Source of the DNA: Chitinophagaceae bacterium
Lineage (GTDB): Bacteria > Bacteroidota > Bacteroidia > Chitinophagales > Chitinophagaceae
DNA length: 64,000 nt
Direction of reading: 5' to 3'
Assembly (NCBI GenBank): GCA_016706055.1
Contig: JADJKL010000002.1
Span: 434,001 to 498,000, forward strand
This document shows, in pieces, positions 9,110 through 18,820 of the stretch. Position 1 is the stretch's first letter; the number at the start of each line of letters is the position of its first letter. Position numbers and translations under genes: made by a program. The notes beneath the pieces are model-generated. The model was not told where the DNA came from, did no database searches, and saw only the letters and a list, made by a program, of their open reading frames with translations.

Positions 9110-9853
9110 TTATTCTTCGTTTATAACTTGCAAAAAATGATTCATACCCTGCAATTTCTTAGCATCAAAAAAATAACTGAGGTGTTGCTTATAATATTTT
9201 TTCAGGTCGAATAAATTGAAAGTAGCTTTTGCAACTATCTCATCAATTTTATCAAGTCCTAAAGCATTTGCCTCGTTAAAAAATTTAATGAATTCTGTTG
9301 TAATTGGTTTTGTACTAACCCATGCCGCAAACACAAATGGCAAACCAGTGATTTTTCGCCACTCGGATCCAAGATCATAAATAAATGTAGAAATTTTTCG
9401 TTGTTCAAAAGCCCTGTCACCAATTACAAGTCCGGCTGTTGTCCCAGCAATCTGATTACGATACTCTTCATTTTCAGCTTGAATAATTTGAGGATTTATA
9501 CCCCAATATTCCTTTATCAGGTACTTTAGTAATGCTACAGACGTCTGACTTTGATAATCAAGTAATACTTTTTCAATTTCATGCATCGGCACTTCGCTAA
9601 ACAATGCCACAGATGCAATTTCTCCTTCTGTTCCGATGCAATAATCAGATACGATATGGTACTCCTTTAATTTTGGCAGCACAGCTACTGGCACCAATCC
9701 AATATCTATTTCATTATTCAACAACATCTCTGCTAGGCGGGAAGGATAATCGCCTATTAATTCAATCTGGCTGCTAATTGGCTCTCTTTCTAATCCATAC
9801 ACCAGCGGCTTTGTATTCAGGTAGTTTACCACTCCTACTTTAATCTTATCCAA
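9110..9853 (-). CDS. mqnA: Chorismate dehydratase, menaquinone biosynthesis (MqnA)
   Basis: A 247-residue protein of the MqnA/MqnD periplasmic-binding-protein-like fold. The N terminus VGVVNYLNTKPLVYGL is the MqnA signature, where Asn/Tyr residues bind the carboxylate substrate. Later landmarks are IDIGLVPVAVLPKL and the LPFVFAAWV segment. The enzyme dehydrates chorismate to 3-[(1-carboxyvinyl)oxy]benzoate, the first step of the futalosine menaquinone route. It is divergently oriented from purB with a 59-base gap. A -7-like TACCTTTG lies on the minus strand 20 bases upstream of the start. No other mqn genes are in the window. Confidence 0.9.
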   Translation of the reverse strand: MDKIKVGVVNYLNTKPLVYGLEREPISSQIELIGDYPSRLAEMLLNNEIDIGLVPVAVLPKLKEYHIVSDYCIGTEGEIASVALFSEVPMHEIEKVLLDYQSQTSVALLKYLIKEYWGINPQIIQAENEEYRNQIAGTTAGLVIGDRAFEQRKISTFIYDLGSEWRKITGLPFVFAAWVSTKPITTEFIKFFNEANALGLDKIDEIVAKATFNLFDLKKYYKQHLSYFFDAKKLQGMNHFLQVINEE

Positions 9854-9873
9854 TTCTATTATTTTTGTAGCTG

Positions 9874-9881
9874 CAAAGGTA
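9874..9881 (-). promoter_or_regulatory. Putative -7 element of mqnA
   Basis: Minus-strand TACCTTTG fits TAnnTTTG and ends 20 bases before the mqnA ATG, the same spacing seen for rfbF. A TTTG occurs further upstream at a 25-base spacing, longer than the usual 19-21, so the -33 box is doubtful. Confidence 0.35.
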
Positions 9882-9912
9882 TAGGTTGAAAAGACTTCAT
9901 TAAAATCAAATC

Positions 9913-11243
9913 ATGGAATTGACTGCTCTCACTGCTATTTCCCCGGTTGACGGACGTTACCGTAAACAAGTTCAACATCTTGATGAATATTTCTCAGAAT
10001 ATGCTTTGATTAAATACAGAGTTATTATTGAAATCGAATACATCCTTTTTTTGGAACATAAAAAATTTTTCAAACTACCGAGCAAAGCCAAAAAACACTT
10101 ACAAAAACTGGCGGAAGATTTTGGACCAGAAGATGCACAGGAAATTAAACAAATAGAATATACCACCAACCATGATGTAAAAGCAGTCGAGTATTTCCTA
10201 AAGAATGAGTTAGAAAAAAATGGTGGTATTGCTGCCAAAGAATGGGTGCATTTCGGTCTTACATCACAGGATATAAATAATACAGCAATCCCACTTTCAT
10301 GGAAACATGCCATTGAATATGAATACCTGCCGGGGTTATTGAATCTGAATGCGCAGTTGAAATTATTGGCTGGCGAATGGAAGGATATTCCGATGCTAGC
10401 ACATACGCATGGACAACCAGCAAGTCCCACAAAACTGGGAAAAGAGATTATGGTATTTGTAGAAAGAATCCAGAACCAGATAGAACAGTTTATTGGCATT
10501 CCGTTCAGTGGAAAATTTGGCGGAGCAACTGGCAATTTCAATGCACATCATATTGCTTTTCCAAAAACAGATTGGGTAAAATTTGCCAATGAGTTTGTAA
10601 CAAGCATAGGGTTAAACCGCCAGCAATACACTACACAAATAGAGCACTACGATAATCTTGCAGCACATTTCGATTGTATGAAGAGGATCAACAATATCCT
10701 TTCAGATTTTTGCAAAGATGTTTGGAGCTATGTTTCTATGGAATATTTCAAACAAAAGACTAAGAAAGGAGAAGTAGGATCTTCAGCCATGCCACATAAA
10801 GTAAACCCGATTGATTTTGAAAATGCCGAAGGAAATCTTGGAATGGCTAATGCCATCTTTGAACACTTTTCAGCGAAACTTCCCATTTCAAGACTGCAAA
10901 GAGATTTAACTGATTCAACAGTGCTCAGAAATATCGGTGTTCCGTTTGCCCATACATTGATTGCAATTCGTTCAATTGAAAAAGGACTTGGAAAACTTGT
11001 TTTGAATGACCAAAAAATATATGCTGATCTTGATAATAACTGGGCTGTGGTAGCAGAAGCCATTCAAACAGTTTTAAGAAGAGAGAATTACCCTAATCCT
11101 TATGAAGCATTGAAAGACCTCACAAGAGGTAATCAGCAAATAGATAAAAAAATAATTTATCAATTTATTGATAAGTTGAAAGTGGCTGATTCTTTAAAAA
11201 AAGAGCTAAAAAGATATCCCCACATAATTATACTGGTATGTAA
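9913..11243 (+). CDS. purB: Adenylosuccinate lyase (frameshifted at the last codons)
   Basis: PurB catalyses two fumarate-releasing steps, to AICAR and to AMP, in purine synthesis. The start ISPVDGRYR, the HTHGQPASPTKLGKE segment (catalytic His) and the fumarase-superfamily signature GSSAMPHKVNPIDFENAEGN (mobile Ser loop) are all present. The raw frame runs on into the next gene because one A is missing in the run at about 11200. Restoring it gives the normal ending ISPHNYTGM and a stop at 11241-11243, for a 443-residue protein. An essential enzyme broken only at its terminus by an A-run deletion is strong evidence that the lesion is a sequencing error. Confidence 0.92.
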
Positions 11244-11286
11244 TTTTAGATTATTTTTAATCTGCCTATCCAGACAAACTCCCTTT

Positions 11287-14200
11287 ATGAGATTATGCTT
11301 TCTTTTAGTCTTATTATTTCTCAAATGTATTTGTTTTGGCCAGTTAAATATTCCTTGTAATAACTGGCTAAACCTTCCCAGCTTTCAATCATATGTAAAT
11401 GTTGGGGATTTAGATGTTCCAGGAAATAAAATAACGAACAATGCTTAATCATATGCAATGGTTTATGAGATGAAGACATTGAAATTGGTAGAGATTCTTT
11501 TAATGACGCGTGATCCTTTATCTGGATGTGTTTTAATCCTCAAAACAATCACCAAACTAGAATTGGTTTATATGTTACCATGCACTACCAATCTAATTGC
11601 GTATATAAATGGTTAGAATTTGGATCAGTAAGAATACAGACAGAAATAATGTCACTGCCAACTAGGGTCCAGCTCCGCAAACAGGGTTTTCATTTAATAC
11701 TTTTGATAATTTATTAAATGAATAACGGCACACCAACTGGCTAAATGACATTTGGAGGATCGTATGAATTAATGCAACAATTCCAAATGAGCTAGTAGCT
11801 AGGTGGATGCAATTTCAATCCCTTAGCAATTGGTTACACCTTCCTTTCATTCTTATTTCCGAATTGGCGACCTAGATATTCCGGGCAACAGAATTACAAT
11901 TGAAGCCAATATAAACAGAACACAACCTTATCTCCCCGGTGGCGGTAATAATACTGAAGGAGATGTTGTTTCTAAACATACAGACCCTACAAATGTCAAC
12001 TATTTGTTAAGACCAAACCATGCTTATATAACAACGACTAATGGCTTTTTTGGAACTCCGGATATTTGTGATATTGAAGTGAACAAGAACTACCATATTG
12101 CAATGGTTTATGACGGAGCTACTTTAAAATTCTATAGAAATGGCTTTCTATGAGTCAGGTTGCCGCAACCGGCAATCTCTTTCAAAATAATTTCAATACA
12201 CAAGTAGGATTATATGATGCACTATTACAATACATTTTTGGGGTATATAAACGAGTTCCGCATCTGGAATGTTCAAAACACAATCAGAAATAAGGGCATA
12301 TATGAATAGTCCGTTACCGAGCCCAACAACTCAACCTGGTTTGCTTGCCTATTACACTTTTGATGATTTATTAAATAAGCAAGGAAATACAGCATGGAAT
12401 GGAACACTTGCAGGTGCAGCATCAATCAATCAATCAAATTCTAATTGTAATTTTTTTATTGACTCCTGCTTTACAAGAACAGACATCGGAAATATAATCA
12501 ATGATTATACACCTGTAATTGCATTAAATCCCTGTGAAAATAAAATAACTGTTGAAGATGCAACTGCCTATAACGCAGGCGATACAGTTTTGTTAATTCA
12601 AATGAAAGGAGCCATAATTGACTCCACTAATACTGCAGCTTTCGGAACAATAACAGATTATAAAAATGCTGGTAATTATGAATTCAATTACGTAAAAAGC
12701 AAAACAGGGAATATAATAGAACTTAAAAATATACTTACACGACAGTACGATATCCCTTTGGGTAAAGTTCAATTAGTAAGAGTTCCTTATTACGAAAATG
12801 TAAATGTCGCTTCTACTCTAACCTGCTTACCTTGGGATGGTAGCAAAGGAGGTGTACTTGTATTGAACGTACAAGATACAATAAATATGGCCAGTAATAT
12901 AGACGTAAGTGGAAAAGGTTTTAAAGGAGGTGGTGATCCTATGGAGGAGGCAGCGGAAACTCTCATAATTCCGGTGGTGGTGGTGGAAGTAATTCAGGTT
13001 CAGGTGGTTTTGGAGGCTATAATTTTGAAGCAGATGTTTGTAGCAGTCCTGTACCTTTTGATAACAGAGGCATCGGTGGAAAATCGCTGATTTATAATAA
13101 TTCGATAAATAAAATATTTCTTGGCGGTGGCGGTGGGGCTGGTCATAGCAATAATCCTCAGGCATTCGAATCCAAAGGAGGAAATGGAGGTGGCATTGCA
13201 ATTATTATTTCGGATAAAATAAAGTCAAACAGTAATAGAATACTTGCAAATGGGGACAATGGAGTTCCTTGCGGAAGTACCGGCTCAGGTTGCCACGAAG
13301 GAATGTGGTGGTGGTGGTGGTGGTGGCACTATTTTAATTACCGTAAACTTACATCTAGACAATAAACAGATTGAATTGAAAGGTGGGAATGGAGCTAATA
13401 TGACAGCAGCAGGTTTTTTCAAAGTTGGCCCTGGTGGTGGTGGTGGTGCAGGTTTATTGTGGGTTTCTAATGCAACACTTCCGTCGAATATTAATTTAAC
13501 TGCAACTGGAGGTTTAAATGGTGTATGTACCGATTACAGCAATAACCCCTGGGGAGCAACACAAGGTACTGCAGGCTCAAATTTATTGAACTTGCTAATC
13601 CCCATCGACAACACTCCTTTCAAACCAAATATAGATTCATTAAAAATAAAAGATAGTTTACTATCCTGTAGCAATTTTGATTTCAATGGTTTTGGATTTA
13701 CCAATACAAATCCGATATCCACTTGGCAATGGTATTTTGGTGATGGGGGAACCGCTAGCACACAAAATACTACTCACACATATACGCAGGGAAATTATGC
13801 CGTTAAACTAATCATTACTGATATCAACGGTTGTAAGGACAGTGTCACAAAAAATATTTTTGCATCAACGCTGACAATGGATGCCGGCCCTTCAGATACG
13901 ATCTGTGCTCCGGGTTCTTCCCTATTACAAGCCAGCAGCATTGGCGCCATCCAATATGATTGGGCACCAGCAGTATTTTTGAACGACCCTACAATTTTAA
14001 ATCCAACAGCCACCCCGCCGACTACTACGATGTTTTATCTTACTGCAACAAATGCAAGTGGATGTTCGGGTGTAGATTCGGTTTTGATGAATGTTCGTTC
14101 TTTAAATAATTTTTCCATAGATGCCGCTGCTCCGATTTGTCTTAATAAATCTGTACAGTTAAATGCAAATGGTGGAGACCTGTATTCCTGGCAACCTGCC

Positions 14201-14848
14201 AGTTCATTGAACAATCCCGGCATATTTAATCCGACAGCTTCACCAAGGATAACCACAACCTATTCCGTGTTAGTAACAGACACTATTTGCGGCAATGCTT
14301 CTACCCTTTCAACAACTGTAACTGTTCTACCATTACCTGCCGTTACTGCCGGCAAATCAAATGATATTGATTGCAGCACTGCACAAAGTCAGCTCAATGC
14401 GAACGGAGCAATGCAATATAGTTGGTCACCTGCAGCATCATTAAATAATTCAAATACTGGAAATCCAATCGCATCACCTGCTATCACTACCCAATATATT
14501 GTTACAGGAACTAATGCAGCAGGATGTGTAAATTATGACAGCGTTACAGTAAAAGTAAGTGCTGATAATAAAGGAGGCTATCTCATGCCAACAGCTTTCA
14601 CACCAAACAACGATGGCAAAAATGATTGTTACCGAATAAAATATTGGGGAACAATACTTGAACTAGAATTCAGCATTTATAATCGTTGGGGAGAAAGAGT
14701 ATTCTTTACAAGAAACCCTAATGATTGCTGGGATGGAAGATATAAAGGCGAATTGCAAAACCCTGCTGTATTTATATATATGATTAAAGCTAAAACGACT
14801 TGTGTAAATGAAGTTTTCAGGAAAGGAACATTTACATTAATCAGATAA
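11287..14848 (+). CDS. T9SS type-B secreted LamG/PKD/Ig-like multidomain protein (several frameshifts)
   Basis: A signal peptide (MRLCFLLVLLFLKCICFGQ) opens at 11287 and a gliding-motility-associated C-terminal domain closes at 14848: PTAFTPNNDGKND, then YNRWGERVF and WDGRYKGELQNPAVFIYMI, the T9SS type-B sorting signal. Between them are a LamG-like module (11823-12450), a glycine-rich segment (12900-13480), a PKD domain (FGDGG...HTYTQGNY, about 13736-13800) and three Ig-like repeats of about 85 residues, each with a W-x-PA-x-x-LN core and NPTA/NPIA (13940-14550). Frames change at about 12143, 12235, 12275, 12935 and 13300. Most are fixed by one base. The N-terminal LamG copy is separately decayed. 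It is probably exported across the outer membrane and surface-bound as an adhesin or glycan binder. Confidence 0.75.
11340..11822 (+). pseudogene. Degenerate first copy of the LamG module
   Basis: The segment repeats landmarks of the intact LamG copy that follows: NWLNLPSFQSYVNVGDLDVPG against NWLHLPSFHSYFRIGDLDIPG, then YAMVYE against IAMVYDG, NNHQTRIGLYV against NNFNTQVGLYD, and TFDNLLNE against TFDDLLNK. A block of roughly 60 codons between GDLDVPGNKIT and YAMVY is absent, and stops and frame changes are scattered through it. This differs from the single-base lesions elsewhere and looks like true decay after a tandem duplication, or a collapsed assembly of two repeats. Confidence 0.6.
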
Positions 14849-14850
14849 GT

Positions 14851-15360
14851 TTATTCTTTTCGCTTAACCACAAACACCAACAACTCAATTTCCCCATCCA
14901 TCTTTTTACCAAAAGGCACAAACCCGTTTTTCAGTAAAACTTTTTGTGAAGCAATATTTTCAATCTCTGTTATCCCATAAATTTCTGACAACGGTGTTCT
15001 CTCTTTAAAATAAACTAAACCTGTTTCTACTAATTCTGAGGCAAGTCCTTTACCCCAATATTCAGGAAGAAAGGAATATCCCATTTGTGTATTTGCTTCA
15101 TCATCTGGAATAGGAATAATAGCAAACGAGCCAATGAAACGTTTGGTATCTTTTTCCTCCACTGCCCACCTGCCTTGAAAAGGATGAACTGGCGCATCCA
15201 ATACAACTTCATTAAAGTACAAATCACTTTCCTCCTTATTCTTTACCTGTCGGATATAACGCATCACATCAGCATTACCGGTCAAAAGGAAATGGTTGTC
15301 ATAATCATTAGTAGTAAAATTCCTGACTATCAGCCGCTTAGTTTCAAAAAAAATATTCAT
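14851..15360 (-). CDS. GNAT family N-acetyltransferase
   Basis: A 169-residue acetyltransferase of the RimJ/RimL-like Acetyltransf_3 branch. It begins FETKRLIVRNFTTNDYD, has MGYSFLPEYWGKGLASELVETGL, which carries the acetyl-CoA pyrophosphate-binding GKGLA loop, and ends with IENIASQKVLLKNGFVPFG, the usual final strand and helix. It transfers acetyl from acetyl-CoA to an amino group. The acceptor is unknown. It sits convergently 2 bases after the end of the T9SS protein gene and divergently from the giant gene at 15473. It is intact. Confidence 0.85.
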   Translation of the reverse strand: MNIFFETKRLIVRNFTTNDYDNHFLLTGNADVMRYIRQVKNKEESDLYFNEVVLDAPVHPFQGRWAVEEKDTKRFIGSFAIIPIPDDEANTQMGYSFLPEYWGKGLASELVETGLVYFKERTPLSEIYGITEIENIASQKVLLKNGFVPFGKKMDGEIELLVFVVKRKE

Positions 15361-15472
15361 AACAGTTGGATTGTTCTACATAAACTTATCAACAAACTTA
15401 TTCAATCGGAATTTAAAACATTTAATTTTTTTATATTTAAAGAATAACCATTTATAACCAAACCTTAAAGCT

Positions 15473-18400
15473 ATGTCCGGGAAAAAATCCAGTCATTCTT
15501 TCGATGAAAAAAGAAGAAGACTACTGAAATTTTTGGGACTCGGCAGTGCTATATTTTTAAGCAAACCCGGCTCTACGCAAATCAGGGTAAACCCAACTCG
15601 GCCCACAAAAGAAATTACCGACCTTAAGCTTGCACCTCGCTTTATTTCTATTAATGTGTTGCGACAATTTGATCTTCTCTCTTTAGAACTCCGCTATTAT
15701 AATTTTAGCCTTTCTGGAAATATATTACAGAAAAAAGGAAATCCAGCATATGTTGTTGTTGTCTTTCAACCACAATCTATGAGTGAGCAGGCATGGAAAG
15801 AAGAACAGAATTCTATTGAGTCTCCATCGGTTCCTGGCAGAATGCTGATTGGTGGAGAAAGCCGGCTGGTCTTTTCAATTCCTGCCAATATTTCTTCCAT
15901 CCCACTTGACGTTAAAGAATTACTAGCCTGGGAAAAATATGATCTGGTTGTAAATGAAAGAGCCAAACAACCTTCTTCGGGCAGAGTGATTATAAAGCCT
16001 GTATCAAATCCAAAGATTGAAAAAATTCAAAAAACAATCAATAATGTTTCAAAGATTAAAAATATAATTGCCGGTAGAGGAATTACCAAAGACGAAAGGC
16101 AAATCATTAACAGAGAAATAGTTCCTGAAGAAAGAAACAGCCGTGCGGATGCTATCCTTAATGTACGGGACAATATCACAGCACTTATTAAAGACCCAGT
16201 TGGCCCATTAACTGAACTGGAAACTTCGCTGGAAATTCCGATGCGGCTTTACCTTTCTCCTACCAGTATTGCAGGCTGGAGCCATATAAGAAAATTAAAT
16301 GCCGACAAAGGAATTTTAAAAGACACCAACAGGCTCTTTGAACTCTGGCATACCCGTATGGGAACAAAAACTAAAAATGGAAACGTTGATGAAAGTTCGT
16401 TGACGAATGAACAAAGAATTCTGAGGGCCATGTGGGCTGATGATGCCAAGCCTAAACACACCGACCCTGTCATTCCGAAAGCCGATAATTATCTCGGACT
16501 TACTTCCATGAGCAATAAAGACCGGCATCGCATTGTTCATGAATCATCCAATTACCAGATTCCCGGTTTTGTGCCACAACCTATTAAGGCCTTTAAATTA
16601 TTTCTTACTACACTTGGTGCATGGCTCGATAGCGAATTACTTGTTGACAGAAATAAGTTACTAACAGCAGAAGTTTTATACGGAGGTGATAACAATGCCC
16701 TGAACCTTTTAAAATGGCGGCACATTGAAACACTTGGACGGGAACATTATGTAGAAATTGTAGAAGCTGGAAACATCATGCCATTCGGACATGAGGCAGT
16801 GTTAATAAAAATCACTGAAAGAAAACCACATACTGGAACTGGAACAGCCGCTAACTTTCAACGGATGATTGTTGTAATTACTGAAACAGTTAAAGATTAC
16901 AACTATCGTGACAGCAAAGGAGAGTTTATGAATTTCAGTTTCAGCAAAGTGGAAATGATAACGACCACTTCTCCCTTACTGGATTTTAATAAGAAAAAAC
17001 TGGTAGATGTAAATGATATGGTCGCCACTGACCAGTTTGTTATCCGTAGCGAAAACAAAGATGTTCCTTTTAAAATAAAAGCAGAAGACCTTGATGGAAA
17101 TTTTGTTGACTTCATCATACCACTTGCTTTTATCAGCACCAATGTATTGGGAAGTGCTACCAATAGAACTAAACTAGTTGATGCCTATAATGCAGGATTT
17201 AAAATATCCAACAACAGCAATCTGAAAGGGCAAAAATTTACACTAGCTCCGCAGGTAAAAAATGGAAACGATACTACCTATGTGGCACAGGAAATTTCTT
17301 TTGGTGCAAAAACTTACACCAATGCAAACGAACCGCAAGGATTTCTACCTGTATTGAAGCAGGCGAATATTATTGAGCCTTCTTACCAACGTTTAACTGG
17401 TATTGCACAACCTGTTTCTGTTTCATTAGAAGATGATAACAATAAAGGACATGTGTTTGCAAAATTTAATTTTGCACAAGCTGTAAATTTTGCAGGCCAA
17501 AGTGATAAAACCGGTGGTATGGCCACACCAAATTTTAACCTCAGTGGTTTATCAAAACTGGCAGGAGCTTTTGGAGGTGATATTAGTAAATTTAAAACAG
17601 CAGCAGCAAGTGCCGATGATTTTTTTAGCGTAAGTAATATTCCTGATCCAAAATTATTCGGCGTATTTAAACTGAGTGAGATATTAAATTTTGTAAGTGG
17701 CGATGCAAGTTCGTATGATATTGCAAAGCCATTAATGGATAGAGTACCGAAAATTCCAAATCTTACAACAGAAGAAACGGCCGACGAATACATTACTTCC
17801 TATGTTATTAAACCAAAACTAAAAAATATAGATCTTGGTTTTGTTCAATTCATTCAGAAAGGAGGTTCATCATTTTCCATCGTTACACAAGCAAGAGTAA
17901 AAAAGAAAAATCCAACCGGCGTACCATCATTTGGAACAGATGCGACATTGACTGCTTTTAAAATTGGTATTCTAAAAGGCTTGATCAATATAGATTTCAA
18001 TAAAATAAGTTTTGTTACCGAAGCTGGCAAAAAAGCAGATGTAAGTGTGGAAATGGCTAACCCCTGTGTGGTATTCGGTGGCGCATTAGCTTTTATCAAT
18101 AATATAAATTCACTGATTCCTTCCGACGGATTTTCTGATCCACCCTATCTTGATGTCTCATTAACCGGGATTAAATGTGGTTATTCATTAGCCATACCTA
18201 ATGTACAGATGGGTGTTTTCTCATTAAGCAACATGACATTGGGAGCAGAAGTTAATCTGCCATTCACCGGTGCACCACTTACATTCGGCTTTAATTTTTG
18301 TACCAGACAACAACCATTCTGTCTTACCGTATCATTTCTTGGTGGCGGTGGTTTCTTTGGAATGGAAATAGACTTGCAAGGAATACGAATGATAGAAGCT

Positions 18401-18790
18401 TCTTTGGAATTTGGAGCAGCAGTATCTATCAATTTGGGAGTAGCAAGCGGTGGTGTAAGCATTATGGCTGGTATTTATTTCAAAATGGAATTAGTGGATG
18501 GACAGAACTCAACAACACTCACCGGTTATGTTCGCATCAACGGTTCCCTCTGCATTCTTGGTTTAATTACGGCAAGTATTGAATTATATATGGCATTGAC
18601 TTATCTGATTGATAAGGAAAAAGCCTATGGCGAAGCAACGTTGAAAATGAAAATTGAAATTTTATTCTTCAGTGCTTCTGTTACCCTGCATACACAACGA
18701 ACATTTAAAGGAAGCGGAAAAGATCCTAACTTCCAAATGGCTATTAAAGAAAATGAATGGCTAGAGTATTGCGCAGCTTTTGCCGCTTAA
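15473..18790 (+). CDS. Giant uncharacterised protein, Tat-like leader, partner of the 1364-aa gene
   Basis: An intact 1105-residue protein I cannot assign to a named family. The N terminus has a twin-arginine-like stretch (KRRRLLKFLGLGSAIFL, residues 13-29) followed by a polar region, so Tat export is possible but the hydrophobic core is short. Residues about 355-480 hold the most motif-like segment: GAWLDSE, WRHIETLGREHYVEIVEAG, then MPFGHEAVLIKITERK. The last 250 residues are glycine- and beta-rich (FLGGGGFFGMEIDL, LEFGAAVSINLGVASGG, MAGIYFKME) and end NEWLEYCAAFAA. From memory, unverified, similar motif strings occur in large hypothetical proteins of distant phyla. The 1364-residue gene follows after 30 bases. 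I propose no function. Confidence 0.6.
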   Translation: MSGKKSSHSFDEKRRRLLKFLGLGSAIFLSKPGSTQIRVNPTRPTKEITDLKLAPRFISINVLRQFDLLSLELRYYNFSLSGNILQKKGNPAYVVVVFQPQSMSEQAWKEEQNSIESPSVPGRMLIGGESRLVFSIPANISSIPLDVKELLAWEKYDLVVNERAKQPSSGRVIIKPVSNPKIEKIQKTINNVSKIKNIIAGRGITKDERQIINREIVPEERNSRADAILNVRDNITALIKDPVGPLTELETSLEIPMRLYLSPTSIAGWSHIRKLNADKGILKDTNRLFELWHTRMGTKTKNGNVDESSLTNEQRILRAMWADDAKPKHTDPVIPKADNYLGLTSMSNKDRHRIVHESSNYQIPGFVPQPIKAFKLFLTTLGAWLDSELLVDRNKLLTAEVLYGGDNNALNLLKWRHIETLGREHYVEIVEAGNIMPFGHEAVLIKITERKPHTGTGTAANFQRMIVVITETVKDYNYRDSKGEFMNFSFSKVEMITTTSPLLDFNKKKLVDVNDMVATDQFVIRSENKDVPFKIKAEDLDGNFVDFIIPLAFISTNVLGSATNRTKLVDAYNAGFKISNNSNLKGQKFTLAPQVKNGNDTTYVAQEISFGAKTYTNANEPQGFLPVLKQANIIEPSYQRLTGIAQPVSVSLEDDNNKGHVFAKFNFAQAVNFAGQSDKTGGMATPNFNLSGLSKLAGAFGGDISKFKTAAASADDFFSVSNIPDPKLFGVFKLSEILNFVSGDASSYDIAKPLMDRVPKIPNLTTEETADEYITSYVIKPKLKNIDLGFVQFIQKGGSSFSIVTQARVKKKNPTGVPSFGTDATLTAFKIGILKGLINIDFNKISFVTEAGKKADVSVEMANPCVVFGGALAFINNINSLIPSDGFSDPPYLDVSLTGIKCGYSLAIPNVQMGVFSLSNMTLGAEVNLPFTGAPLTFGFNFCTRQQPFCLTVSFLGGGGFFGMEIDLQGIRMIEASLEFGAAVSINLGVASGGVSIMAGIYFKMELVDGQNSTTLTGYVRINGSLCILGLITASIELYMALTYLIDKEKAYGEATLKMKIEILFFSASVTLHTQRTFKGSGKDPNFQMAIKENEWLEYCAAFAA

Positions 18791-18820
18791 CCTTATGTTG
18801 ATTTTTAAAAGAAGAAAATT

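Noticed and set aside
9913..11448. Fusion of adenylosuccinate lyase to a secreted protein
   Set aside because: The long frame results from one missing A at about 11200. The restored PurB ending and stop, and the separate signal peptide at 11287, show two genes.
12827..13201. Minus-strand His-rich 124-codon frame
   Set aside because: It is antisense to the glycine-rich GGT repeats of the T9SS protein. The His content is a composition artefact.
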